A stretch of 50,871 bases of DNA from Calditrichota bacterium (lineage in GTDB: Bacteria > Calditrichota > Calditrichia > Calditrichales > J004). The DNA lies in assembly GCA_003696775.1 (NCBI GenBank), contig RFFS01000159.1, positions 1 to 50,871 on the forward strand, in the 5' to 3' direction. The position numbers were made by a program, and so were the translations under genes. The notes under the pieces were generated by a model. The model was not told the DNA's origin, made no database searches, and saw nothing but the letters and a program-made list of their open reading frames with translations. Shown here in pieces: positions 26,252-36,500 of the stretch; the first letter of the stretch is position 1, and each line of letters begins with the position of its first letter.

Positions 26252-26842
26252 ATGGCCGGACACATATCCGACAAGAAAGCGCGTATCAAAAACACCGCCC
26301 GTCGCCTGTTTATCCATTACGGCTACGCAAAAACCAATATGGAAGACATCGCCTGCGCCATGCATGTATCCAAGGCGACCCTGTACTATTATTACAGTGC
26401 CAAGGAAGCGCTTTTCCGAGAAATTTTAATGGAAGAAGCGGAACAATTGCTGCGTAAAATAGACGCCCGTTTAACGCCGGAGCAATCCGCCACGGAACAA
26501 TTGCGATTGTTCTTTCAATTGATTTTTAACAACCTGGTAACCATAAGCCGGGAAATTACCGACAAACCCGAAGCGGTCTGTGATCATGGTCTGCATGGCC
26601 AAAAACTGATACAAGAGTTACATAGCGCCTTCAACAGCCGTCTGCAACCGATCCTGGAACGTGGTGTCGCCCGTCAGGTATGGACGATCAACGATATCCC
26701 GATCACTTTGCAGGCAATCAATAACATGATGCGGTTTCTTTCCGTTGAATGGATTGTCGGTCACGGCGAAAAACAGGCATACAAAACCTTCACCCGTATT
26801 TTGGACATTCTTATCCGAGGATTACAAGGAACAACTCAATGA
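26252..26842 (+). CDS. TetR/AcrR-family transcriptional regulator
   Basis: The 196-residue protein has an N-terminal TetR-type helix-turn-helix domain (about residues 8-56): A-R-R-L-F-I-H-Y-G-Y, M-E-D-I-A, V-S-K-A-T-L-Y-Y-Y-Y. The C-terminal ligand domain is not conserved in a way that names the inducer. It is the first gene of the efflux operon and overlaps the tolC-like start by 4 bp (ATGA), so it probably represses the whole operon in the absence of a toxic compound. No clear ribosome site precedes its ATG, which may keep its level low. Confidence 0.92.
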   Translation: MAGHISDKKARIKNTARRLFIHYGYAKTNMEDIACAMHVSKATLYYYYSAKEALFREILMEEAEQLLRKIDARLTPEQSATEQLRLFFQLIFNNLVTISREITDKPEAVCDHGLHGQKLIQELHSAFNSRLQPILERGVARQVWTINDIPITLQAINNMMRFLSVEWIVGHGEKQAYKTFTRILDILIRGLQGTTQ

Positions 26843-28182
26843 AAATAACACATATCATCTTTACATTGGGACTCATGTGCCTGCTTCCGTTACAGGGCGG
26901 GCCGCTCACCCTGGAACAGGCCCTGCAAAAAGCATTGGAAGATAACAAGGAACTCAAGCTGGCCCGGGCCGATCTACAACTGGCCGACGCCCGCGTTACC
27001 GAGGCATGGTCTTCCGTGTTCCCTCATATCGCCACGGATATCAATTACACCCGCAACTTAAGCGATCAGTTTATTTACATTAACGGCGGTTTTGGCGGCC
27101 AGACAGGTCCCACACGTTTTTCCTTCACCTTTAAGAATGAATATTCCCTGCGCACACAGCTCAATCAGACCTTATACAGTTTCGGCAAGGTGGGCACCGC
27201 TCTGGATATAGCCTATGACTATGAAAAATACGTACGGGCGCTTTTCCGCTATCAAAAGGAGCAAATTCTTATCAAGGTGGAAGAAGCATTTTATCAAACA
27301 TGGATTGCCCGTCAAATCTTCCAACTGGCTCGGGAATCGGAAGCGGCGGCAAAGGAAAATTATCAACGCACCAAAATACAGTTTGAATCCGGAGTCCGCA
27401 GTGAGTTGGCCCTGTTACAGGCGGAAGTGCGCTGGCGTTCCGCTATTCCGGAAGCATTGGCCGCGCGTAACGGCTATGAGCTGGCCTTAAACAGCCTGAA
27501 AAACATGCTGAACATTCCCGTAAACGACAGTCTGGAAGTACAAGGCCGTTTAGACCTGCCCGATGTGCTGCCCGCAAAAGTACCCTTGGAAAGCGCGTTG
27601 CAAAAACGTCCCGATTTTCAGGCCCGTCTTTTGGAAGCGCGGATGCGCGATAAGAATGTAGATTTGGAATTTGCCAATCATTTACCGGACCTGAGCGGCC
27701 AGCTCACCTATACCTATTCCGGACGATCCGATGCCTTTAAACTGGAAAACGATTATGACAATTATGTGTTGGGCGTCAGCCTGCATATACCGTTGTTTTC
27801 CGGTGGCTACACCAGTGCCCAGGTTCAAAAAGCCCGTGTGGACGCGGCTAAAACGCATATTCAGGTGGCTCGGTTGCAAGACCAGATCGCCACGGAACTG
27901 GAAAATGTGCATTTAAGTCTGGAAGAGTCCTTCAAACAAATCAAAAGCGCGGAGCGGGCGGTGACCGCGGCCAGGCGCGCCTATGAACTGGCCAACGCCC
28001 AAAGCCAGGCCGGTCATGTGACCCAACTGGAATTAAAGGACGCGCGAATCGTTTGGGATCAGGCCCGGATCGCACGGTTAAACGCCTTGTTTACTTATCA
28101 TAAAGCATTGTTAAAATGGCGATTGGTTACCGGATCGTACATGGATACACAAACCCAAACTAAGATGCAGGAGCATTCATGA
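26839..28182 (+). CDS. TolC-family outer-membrane efflux protein
   Basis: The 447-residue product begins with a signal peptide (I-I-F-T-L-G-L-M-C-L-L-P) and then L-T-L-E-Q-A-L-Q-K-A-L-E-D-N, the usual start of OEP repeats. Two helical repeats with long coiled-coil segments follow, with Y-S-F-G-K-V-G in the first and I-P-L-F-S-G-G-Y in the second. It forms the trimeric outer-membrane duct of the tripartite pump. A longer frame opens at 26749, but the ATG at 26839 has AAGGA 9 bases upstream and the signal peptide starts there. The next gene overlaps by 4 bp. Confidence 0.93.
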   Translation: MKITHIIFTLGLMCLLPLQGGPLTLEQALQKALEDNKELKLARADLQLADARVTEAWSSVFPHIATDINYTRNLSDQFIYINGGFGGQTGPTRFSFTFKNEYSLRTQLNQTLYSFGKVGTALDIAYDYEKYVRALFRYQKEQILIKVEEAFYQTWIARQIFQLARESEAAAKENYQRTKIQFESGVRSELALLQAEVRWRSAIPEALAARNGYELALNSLKNMLNIPVNDSLEVQGRLDLPDVLPAKVPLESALQKRPDFQARLLEARMRDKNVDLEFANHLPDLSGQLTYTYSGRSDAFKLENDYDNYVLGVSLHIPLFSGGYTSAQVQKARVDAAKTHIQVARLQDQIATELENVHLSLEESFKQIKSAERAVTAARRAYELANAQSQAGHVTQLELKDARIVWDQARIARLNALFTYHKALLKWRLVTGSYMDTQTQTKMQEHS

Positions 28183-29225
28183 AATCGTATTTTTCCATTC
28201 TGATTTTGATTGTAAGCGCGAGTGGCCTATGGCAATGCGGACAGAGCCAGGCCGGGGCCACACGGCAGGCCACGACGCATATTTCCGTCCGTGTGCACCC
28301 GGTGGAACCGCGCCCGTTTGAAGAGCACATCCACATCACCGGAGTGGTTAAGGCCCGGAGTCAGATTAATGTGGTGGCCGAAGAAAGCGGTACCGTCAAA
28401 ACATTTTTTGTAAAAAAAGGACAAAAAGTCGAGGCGGGTGCACCTTTACTGGAACTGGATAATCCGGTTTTACTGGCCGCGGAAAGGGACGCCAAAGCGG
28501 CATTAAAACAAGCGGAACTGGAAGCAGAAAGTGCGCGGATTATGTATGAGCAAAAAGCGCTTTCCCACAATGATTACCAACGCGCCCGTTTGGCCCGGGA
28601 GCGCGCGGCAGCCGCTTACGACATCGCGCATACCCGCGCCACGCATCTCAAACCCGTTGCTCCCGTTCCGGGTGTGATCAATAACCGTTATGTGGATAAG
28701 GGCGCCTGGGTCGGCCCGGGCACACCGCTTTTTGAAGTGGTGGACCTTTCCGAGATGCACGTAACCGCGGGTGTGCCGGAACGTTATTACCCTTATATCA
28801 CACCGGGCAGCAAGGCGGTTGTCCGCTTTGACGCCTGGCCCGACAAACAGGTCACGGCCACCATCACGTATGTCGCCCGGAGCATCAACCCCAAAAACCG
28901 TACGTTTGATGTGGAGCTGACCCTGCCCCCCTCCGTGAAGCTTCCGCTCTCGCCACAAATGGTGGCCAATATGCAAATTGTCAAACAGCGTACTGAAAAT
29001 GGTACCGTAATTCCGCTCGATGCCATCATCGAATCCGAAAAGGGCCGTTTTGTTTTTATGGAGGATCAGAATATAGCCCGCAAACATGCGGTAACATTAA
29101 ACGCCATCAGCGGGGATTCGGCCCTGGTTGCGGGCATCAATGCCGGTGATCGGCTGATTATTGCCGGTCAACGCCAGGTTTCCGATGGCGACAGTGTGCA
29201 CGTTATAATTGACGAAACGGAATGA
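28179..29225 (+). CDS. RND efflux periplasmic adaptor (membrane fusion protein)
   Basis: The 348-residue protein has an N-terminal hydrophobic segment ending near C20, then a lipoyl-like half with G-V-V-K-A-R, E-E-S-G-T-V and K-K-G-Q-K-V-E-A-G-A-P-L, a helical hairpin (~residues 95-155), and beta-barrel and membrane-proximal parts with V-D-L-S-E-M-H-V. The sequence before the Cys (L-W-Q-C) does not fit the lipobox well, so lipidation is uncertain. It bridges the RND pump and the TolC duct. It overlaps the tolC-like gene by ATGA and ends 4 bp before the pump gene. Confidence 0.92.
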   Translation: MKSYFSILILIVSASGLWQCGQSQAGATRQATTHISVRVHPVEPRPFEEHIHITGVVKARSQINVVAEESGTVKTFFVKKGQKVEAGAPLLELDNPVLLAAERDAKAALKQAELEAESARIMYEQKALSHNDYQRARLARERAAAAYDIAHTRATHLKPVAPVPGVINNRYVDKGAWVGPGTPLFEVVDLSEMHVTAGVPERYYPYITPGSKAVVRFDAWPDKQVTATITYVARSINPKNRTFDVELTLPPSVKLPLSPQMVANMQIVKQRTENGTVIPLDAIIESEKGRFVFMEDQNIARKHAVTLNAISGDSALVAGINAGDRLIIAGQRQVSDGDSVHVIIDETE

Positions 29226-29229
29226 TTTT

Positions 29230-32200
29230 ATGAAAATTACCAAAATCAGCCTTGCTTATAAAACCAGCATTTTTGTATTACTGGTCATAATTACCCTTTC
29301 CGGGCTTGTTTCCTACAGTGGCTTGCCTGTGGAATCTTTTCCTTCCATCAAACAGCCGATGGTAATCGTTTCTGTTCCTTACGTGGGTGTTTCGCCCGAA
29401 GATATGGAAACCCTGATTGCCAATCCCATTGAAAAAAAGCTTAAGGAAATCACCAAAATTAATGAGCTAAAATCCACCAATCTCGAGGGTTACACCAACA
29501 TAACCGCCAAATTCGAATCGGATATGGATATCGATGAAGCGGTGCGCAAAGTGCGTGAAAAAGTGGATCAGGCCAAACCGGATTTACCATCGGATGTGGA
29601 TGAACCCATTGTACAGGAAGTTAATTTTGAGAATATTCCCATTATGCTGGTCAGCATTGTGGGCAACCAATCTCTGGTGCGTTTGAAAAAAGTGGCTGAA
29701 GACCTGCAGGACGCCTTTGAACAAATTCCCGGTGTGCTGGAAGTTAAGTTGAGCGGCGGTCTGGAACATGAAGTGCGCGTCGATCTGAACCCGAACCGGC
29801 TTGCGTATTACAATCTCGGCATAGAAGATGTTACCAAGGCGATCCGCAATGAAAACCTGACCATGCCCGGCGGTTCCATCGAAGGCGGGCGCTTGCGTTT
29901 TTCCGTGCGCATTCCCGGTGAGTTTAAATCCGTGGAAGAGATGAATAAGATCGTCGTAAAACAAAAAGAGGGGCGCCCTGTTTATCTGGACGACCTGGCA
30001 GAGGTCTATTTCGGTTTTAAGGATGAAACCAGCCACGCCCGTCTGAACAAAAAGCCAACGGTCACCCTTTCCATCCTTAAACGCAGCGGTGAAAATATCA
30101 TTAATATTTCCGATGCCGTTAAAAAAATACTCAACGAAGAAGCACCACGCTTCCCCGCCGGCGTGGAGTACGTGATCAGCAACGATCAGTCTAAAGATAT
30201 CCGGCGTATGGTCAACGATCTGGAAAATAACATCATATCCGGGTTAATTCTCGTTGTGCTTGTGCTGTATTTTTTCATGGGCGCGCGTAACGGGTTTCTG
30301 GTGGGTATATCCATCCCGCTTTCCATGCTGCTCTCTTTTATTGTAATCGATGCCCAGGGCTATACGCTGAATATGATTGTCTTGTTCAGCCTGATCCTCG
30401 CGCTCGGCATGTTGGTGGATAACGCCATTGTGATCATCGAAAACATTTATCGGCATCATGAAGAAGGCAAACCGCTGCGCACAGCCGCATACGAAGGCAC
30501 CAAAGAAGTAGGCGTTGCGGTTATAACTTCCACCGCTACCACGCTGGCTGCTTTCAGCCCCATGGTGTTTTGGCCGGGTGTGATCGGTGAATTTATGAGT
30601 TATTTACCGGTTACTCTGATCATAACCCTAACCGCCTCACTGGTGGTTGGACTGGTTTTTAATCCGGTTTTGGCGGCGCGTTTTCTTAAAAAAGACACCA
30701 AGATGGATCAACTGGCCGGTTCTCGTTTGCTGGACGCCCTTTTGCCCCGCTACGAACGTACCATGAACTGGGCTTTGCAGCATAAAGGACGGGTAATGGG
30801 GCTAACCTTCATCGCCTATATCCTGATGATATTTGTGTTTGGTATCGGGAATCATGGCATTGAATTCTTCCCCGATCTGGAACCCAAACAGGCCTGGGTT
30901 AAAATCGACATGCCCAACGGTACGCGGTTGGCGGCTACGGATGAAGTGGCTCGGGAAGTGGAAAAGAGAATCCAAGACACACAGGATATGAAATATTTTG
31001 TAACCGATGTGGGTCATCAAACCAATATGTCCGATTTTTCCGGCGGCAAGGCCAGCACCCCGCACAAGGCTCAGGTGACCATAGAATTTGTGGAGCGTCC
31101 CGAACGTCATCAGAATTCCTTTATCACCCTAAAGCAAGTCGCATCGGAAGTAAAAAACATCCCCGGCGCGCAAGTGGATGTGGTCAAGCAACAGGACGGC
31201 CCGCCGACAGGAAAGGCGGTGGAGATCAATATCAAAGGCGAGGATTTCAGCGTTCTGGATGCCATTTCCGGGGATATCCAAAAAAAGATTCGTCATATTC
31301 CCGGGCTGGTGAAGCTTAAAGACAATTACGAAGTGGGCAAACCGGAGTTGCGTATTCGCATCGACCGGGAGAAAGCCGCCTTATTCGGATTGAACACATC
31401 CAAAATCGCCCGGGCGATCCGAACGGCAATCAACGGCAGCAAGACATCGTCCTTTCGCATGGGCACGGATGATTATGATATCACCGTGCGTTTTGCCGAA
31501 CCCTATCGCAACAACATCAACGATTTGATGCACATCAACATTTTTAACAAGGGAACCATGTATCCGCTGGCCAATTTTGCCCGCGTGGAGCTGGCCTCTG
31601 GATTGACGCGCGTGAATCACAACGACCGTGATCGCGTGGTAACGGTCAGCGCCGATGCCTTTGGGCGTAATTCGGCCGAGGTTCTGGCCGATGTAAAACA
31701 GGCGCTGGAAGGCTACACACCGCCGCCGGGTTACAATATCTATTACGGCGGACAGGATGTGGAACAGGAAAAAGCCAAGGCCTTTTTATCACGTGCCTTT
31801 ATAATTGCCCTGTTTCTGATCTTTTTTATCCTTGTATCGGAATTCAATTCCGTTATTCTGCCCGTTACCATTATGATTTCCGTGGTGTTGTCCTTTTTCG
31901 GGGTTTTCTTCGGATTGCTGGTGACCGGCAAACCCTTTGGCATCATCATGACCGGTATCGGTATTATATCGCTGGCCGGCGTGGTGGTTAACAATGCCAT
32001 CGTTTTAATTGACTATATCCAGAAATTACGCGAACGGGGCATGAATAAAACGGAAGCGATTATTCGCGCCGGCAAAACACGGATGCGCCCGGTTTTATTA
32101 ACGGCGATCACCACCATTTTAGGACTGGTTCCCCTGACCATTGGCCTGAATATCGACTTTATCGGACTGCTTAAGCTGGATTTTCACAATGTGATTGAAA

Positions 32201-32385
32201 TCGGCGCCGAAAGTTCGCAATGGTGGGGCAACATGGGCGTGGCGGTGATTTTCGGGCTATTATTTGCCACGGCATTGACTTTGGTAATCGTTCCCGTGAT
32301 GTACGATATCCTGACCGGTTGGTCGGAAAAGGTCAGCCGCTATTTTCAAACATCCGAAAACACGACGGTGGCGGTAAATGAGTGA
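29230..32385 (+). CDS. RND-family efflux transporter permease (AcrB/MexF-like)
   Basis: The 1051-residue protein has the full RND layout: an N-terminal membrane helix, two large periplasmic loops (about residues 35-330 and 550-860) and twelve membrane segments. In the fourth membrane helix the motif is L-V-D397-N398-A-I-V-I-I-E-N; the position of AcrB Asp408 is Asn, while the preceding Asp is kept. The second half carries V-V-V-N-N-A-I-V-L-I-D. The pump uses the proton gradient; substrate range cannot be read from sequence. The ATG at 29230 has only a weak CGGAA site, so coupling to the adaptor gene (4-bp gap) is likely. A longer frame from 29209 overlaps the adaptor gene. Confidence 0.93.
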   Translation: MKITKISLAYKTSIFVLLVIITLSGLVSYSGLPVESFPSIKQPMVIVSVPYVGVSPEDMETLIANPIEKKLKEITKINELKSTNLEGYTNITAKFESDMDIDEAVRKVREKVDQAKPDLPSDVDEPIVQEVNFENIPIMLVSIVGNQSLVRLKKVAEDLQDAFEQIPGVLEVKLSGGLEHEVRVDLNPNRLAYYNLGIEDVTKAIRNENLTMPGGSIEGGRLRFSVRIPGEFKSVEEMNKIVVKQKEGRPVYLDDLAEVYFGFKDETSHARLNKKPTVTLSILKRSGENIINISDAVKKILNEEAPRFPAGVEYVISNDQSKDIRRMVNDLENNIISGLILVVLVLYFFMGARNGFLVGISIPLSMLLSFIVIDAQGYTLNMIVLFSLILALGMLVDNAIVIIENIYRHHEEGKPLRTAAYEGTKEVGVAVITSTATTLAAFSPMVFWPGVIGEFMSYLPVTLIITLTASLVVGLVFNPVLAARFLKKDTKMDQLAGSRLLDALLPRYERTMNWALQHKGRVMGLTFIAYILMIFVFGIGNHGIEFFPDLEPKQAWVKIDMPNGTRLAATDEVAREVEKRIQDTQDMKYFVTDVGHQTNMSDFSGGKASTPHKAQVTIEFVERPERHQNSFITLKQVASEVKNIPGAQVDVVKQQDGPPTGKAVEINIKGEDFSVLDAISGDIQKKIRHIPGLVKLKDNYEVGKPELRIRIDREKAALFGLNTSKIARAIRTAINGSKTSSFRMGTDDYDITVRFAEPYRNNINDLMHINIFNKGTMYPLANFARVELASGLTRVNHNDRDRVVTVSADAFGRNSAEVLADVKQALEGYTPPPGYNIYYGGQDVEQEKAKAFLSRAFIIALFLIFFILVSEFNSVILPVTIMISVVLSFFGVFFGLLVTGKPFGIIMTGIGIISLAGVVVNNAIVLIDYIQKLRERGMNKTEAIIRAGKTRMRPVLLTAITTILGLVPLTIGLNIDFIGLLKLDFHNVIEIGAESSQWWGNMGVAVIFGLLFATALTLVIVPVMYDILTGWSEKVSRYFQTSENTTVAVNE

Positions 32386-32405
32386 AATAAAACCGGGCGG
32401 ATAAA

Positions 32406-33236
32406 ATGAAGCATGTGTTTATAACCGGCATATCCAGCGGAATCGGACGGGAGTTGGTTCGCGCCTTTCAAGGCGCCGGATGGATGGTGCACGGCAGCGT
32501 GCGCAACCCGGAAGATGCCGATGCCGTGCGCCGCGCCTTTCCGAACAATGTCTTCCCTACCATAATGGATGTCACCGATGAAAGCGCCATACAAGCCGCG
32601 GCAAAGGAAACGGCCGCCCGCTGTGACGGGGCGTTGGCTTTGTTAATCAATAACGCCGGCATCGCCGTCAGCGGCCCGGCGGCGCTTATCCCTACCGAAG
32701 CCTGGCGGAGGCAATTTGAGGTGAACCTGTTCGGTGTGATGACGGTGACCCGCGCCTTTTTACCTTTGCTGCAACAAGGAAACGGACGTATTTTTAATAT
32801 CTCATCGGTTTCCGGCCGTCTTGCTTATCCCTTTCTGGCTCCGTATGTGGCTTCCAAACATGCCCTGGAAGGCGCATCGCAATCCCTGAGACGTGAATGC
32901 CTGGCTTTGGGCGTGGATGTGGTGCTCATCGCGCCCGGCTCCGTTAAAACACCCATTTGGGAAAAGGAATCGGCGACAACCATCCCGTCTGAATACGACC
33001 TACCGCCGTGGGACACCCTGTTACGCCGGATTCAAAAGATGATGTTGCGCAATGCCGAAAGTGGCTTGAATGCCGATAAGCTGGCGCGGCATATTCTGTG
33101 CATCGCCCATAAAAAGCGACCGCGCAGCCGTTACACATTTGTGCGTCACGCCTGGCGCAACTGGCGTATCCCCTATTATTTTCTGTCGGATCGCATGCTC
33201 GACCGTTTGTTAAAAAAAATGTTGTTTGACAAATGA
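32406..33236 (+). CDS. Short-chain dehydrogenase/reductase
   Basis: The 276-residue classical SDR has the cofactor loop T-G-I-S-S-G-I-G at residues 7-14, the structural N-N-A-G, a catalytic Ser in I-S-S-V-S-G, and Y-V-A-S-K. It is an NAD(P)(H)-dependent oxidoreductase of unknown substrate. It lies 20 bp downstream of the RND gene on the same strand and may be the last gene of the efflux operon, possibly modifying a compound that induces it. This link is an inference from position only. Confidence 0.88.
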   Translation: MKHVFITGISSGIGRELVRAFQGAGWMVHGSVRNPEDADAVRRAFPNNVFPTIMDVTDESAIQAAAKETAARCDGALALLINNAGIAVSGPAALIPTEAWRRQFEVNLFGVMTVTRAFLPLLQQGNGRIFNISSVSGRLAYPFLAPYVASKHALEGASQSLRRECLALGVDVVLIAPGSVKTPIWEKESATTIPSEYDLPPWDTLLRRIQKMMLRNAESGLNADKLARHILCIAHKKRPRSRYTFVRHAWRNWRIPYYFLSDRMLDRLLKKMLFDK

Positions 33237-33553
33237 GCCAGAAAGCTGTTTTAACAGATTTATTACATCGTCACGCATTGCAAATCATCAGGTATAACTT
33301 TTAGGGATCCTGCATCTTGCTTGCCCCGTTTGACTTATCTTTCGCTTTTGTTTGTTGTTGCCACAAGTTAGAAAGGATAAGGGCTGTTTCATCTCTTTGC
33401 TTTTTTACACAAAATTTTTGACAATACAAATCCCCGTTTTCAAAAAAGAATATTTTGTGATCATAATGTGTTATATTTTTTTACGAATTATATCGTCTGC
33501 GTACGCTATATTTTCAATCAGTAAAAATCACTTCCAAACCCACAGGAGCAGCC
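33237..33553. other. 317-bp AT-rich intergenic region upstream of the fusion gene
   Basis: No convincing gene or terminator is seen. A TTGACA hexamer at 33418-33423 lacks a well-placed -10 box. TTGTGATCATAA at 33455-33466 is an imperfect 12-bp palindrome, which recalls Crp/Fnr-type half-sites but does not match their consensus spacing. The ribosome site AGGAG for the next gene is at 33544-33548. The long AT-rich gap makes this the likely promoter and control region of the oxidoreductase-desulfurase gene. Confidence 0.4.
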
Positions 33554-36500
33554 TTGTCTGATCAAATTAAAAACTGGAAACCGGGCATTTGCGGTATATG
33601 TCCCGCCGGATGCTGGATTGAAGCGGAAATCACCGACGGCCGACTCACCGACATCCGTGCGGATACCACGCACCCGCTTGGGATGATATGCCGGCGTGGT
33701 GAACACGCGCCGGAAATCATCTATTCCGAACATCGATTGAAATACCCCATGAAACGCGTGGGGCCCAAAGGGCATCATGAATTTGAACGCATAAGTTGGG
33801 ATGAAGCGTATGACATCATTGTCGAACAACTCAATAAAATAAAGGAAGAGTCCGGACCCGAGGCGGTTTCCGTTTACACGGGGCGCGGCGCGTTCGAGCT
33901 TTCCTTATGTGATATGTTTCAACCCAAAGGCGTGGCGGTTTCTTCCGCTTCCAATGTGCTGTTTCCTTTCGGTTCACCGAACACCATGGGTGTTGGCGCC
34001 TTGTGTTATGTCTCCTTTGCCATGATCGCGCCGGATGTAACCCTGGGACGCATGCTGATCAATATGTTTACCGATATGGAAAACGCCGAGATGTTGGTTG
34101 TGTGGGGCGCCAATCCGGCCACCGATTCCCCGCCCCTTGACATGTACCGACTGGAAGCCGCCGCCGCACGGGGCTGCGATATAGTGGTCATCGATCCCCG
34201 GCGCACGGAAACCGTTCAACGTACCGGCGCCGAGTGGATACCCATCCGTCCCGGCACCGACGGCGCGCTGGCCCTATCTCTTATCGAGGTGCTTATTGAC
34301 GAGGATTTGTACGACGAATCTTTTGTGGAGAACTGGACGCTTGGCTTTGATGAACTGGTCGTTTATACACAGCACTTCCGCCCCGAAACAGCGGAAAAGA
34401 TCACCGGTGTACCAGCGGCAAAAATCCGTGAACTGGCGCGCCGAATTGCCAAAGCCACCGGCGCGGCGCCGGTGATGTACACCGGGCTGGAATATTCCAA
34501 CAGCGGCATTCAGGCCATCCGTGCCGTGTTGACTCTGTTTGCCATAAGCGGCCATCTGGACACCGCCGGTGGCATCGGCCTGGCCATGAACGGGCAGCAT
34601 TTCCCGATCAATCGTTCCTGTAATCAGGAAAATCCCGATCTGTCGCGGGCCGCGGCGCGGGATAAATTTCCTCTATACAGCGCCTACCGCGGCGAGTCGC
34701 ATGCCTCGGGTCTGGTGGATGCCGTGTTACACGGCGATCCCTATCCCATTCGCGGATTGATTGTACACGGCGCCTCCCTGCTCACATCCTGGCCGCAAAC
34801 CTCCCTGTGGCGCGAAACGCTTGACAAACTGGACTTCATGGTTACCATCGACCGGCAAATGACGGCGGACGCGGCTTACGCGGATATCGTTCTGCCGGCC
34901 ACCACCATGTTCGAGATCGACTCCTACATGGTCTATGGACCCATTTTCCGTTTACGCGAAAAACTGATCGAACCCGTTGGTGATGCACGCAACGATTACC
35001 TGATCATGGCCGAACTGGCGAAACGTCTCGGTTACGGTTCTCTTTATCCACAAAGCGAGGAAGCCCTTATCCGTTTTGCGCTCGAAGGCTCCGGTTACAC
35101 GCTGGAAAATATCCGTGCCGCCGGAGGTTGGGTTAAACTACCCACCCCGATGATGGAATATAAAAAATGGGAAAAAGGTCATTTAAGGGCCGACGGTCAA
35201 CCGGGTTTCGAAACACCCAGCGGTAAATTTGAAATTTGGTCCACCAAACTCGAAGAATATGGATACGAACCGTTACCGAAATATACCGAGCCCATGGAAG
35301 GGCCGCGGTCGGCGCCCCACCTTACCGGGACTTACCCACTGGTGTTTAATTCCGGCGCGCGGCCACACACGGATTTCCGCTCGCAACACCACGGCATAAA
35401 AGGGCTGAACAAGGATAACCCGGAACCCACGGTGGAAATCAACCGGGAAGATGCGGAAGCGCGCGGCATACGTCTCGGCGATTTGGTGGAAGTACGTACC
35501 CCGCGTGGCGCCGTACCTTTCCGGGCGCGGGTCACGGATGATATTGTACGTGGCGCCATCGAGGCCAATATGGGCGGCGGCACGCCGGTAGGCCCCAAAG
35601 CCTGGCGGGAATGGAATGTGAATGAACTGACCGATCTGAGCAATTATGATGAAATTTCCGGTTTTCCGGTTTATAAAGCTCTGCTTTGCGATGTCATTAA
35701 AATTGAAGACGGTGACGCCCGGGTGCGCTCCCACCTAAGCCGCGCGGAAAATGTTTGCGGCGTGCCCATAACGCTCAACGGTAACGGCAGCGCTCCCAAA
35801 AAGCATCGGATATATCTCGACAATAACGCCACCACGGCGGTTGATCCACGCGTTAAGGAAGCCATGCAGCCTTTTCTCGAAAATCTTTACGGCAATCCAT
35901 CCAGTATTCATGGCGTGGGGCGGGATGCACGGGAAGCGTTGGAAAAAGCACGTCGCCAGGTGGCCGGCCTGATCCATGCCCGACCACGGCGAATCATTTT
36001 CACGGGCGGCGGCAGCGAAGCGGATAACCTGGCCCTGAAAGGGACGGCTTTTGCCCTGCGCCACAAAGGGCGGCATATCATCACCAGCGCCATCGAACAT
36101 CCGGCTGTTTTACAAAGTGCGGTTTTTCTGGAACGACAAGGATTCGAGATTACTTATCTCCCGGTAAATGAAGACGGCCTTGTGGAGCCGGATACTCTGA
36201 AAAAAGCCCTGCGGGACGATACCATCCTCGTTTCCATCATGATGGCCAATAATGAAACCGGTACGATTCAGCCCATAAAAGAACTGGCGGCCCTGACCCG
36301 TGAACGTCAGATTCTGTTTCACACCGACGCTGTGCAGGCCGCGGGTAAAATCCCAATCGACGTTGAAGATTTGGGAGTAGATATGCTGTCCTTGTCCGGC
36401 CATAAATTCCACGGCCCAAAGGGTGTGGGCGCGTTGTATGTGCGCAAAGGCGTCACACTGGAACCGCTGGTACACGGCGGTAAACAGGAGAGCGGCCTTC

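Noticed and set aside
33352-33561. A 69-codon frame in the AT-rich gap before the fusion gene
   Set aside because: It starts at a non-ATG codon without a ribosome site, has AT-driven composition, and overlaps the real start of the next gene.
35690-35815. Possibility that the fusion gene is two genes joined by a sequencing error
   Set aside because: The linker is an open, sensible coding stretch without repeats or homopolymers, and no start codon with a ribosome site lies just before the desulfurase domain. It cannot be ruled out without reads, so it is listed as a check in the finding.
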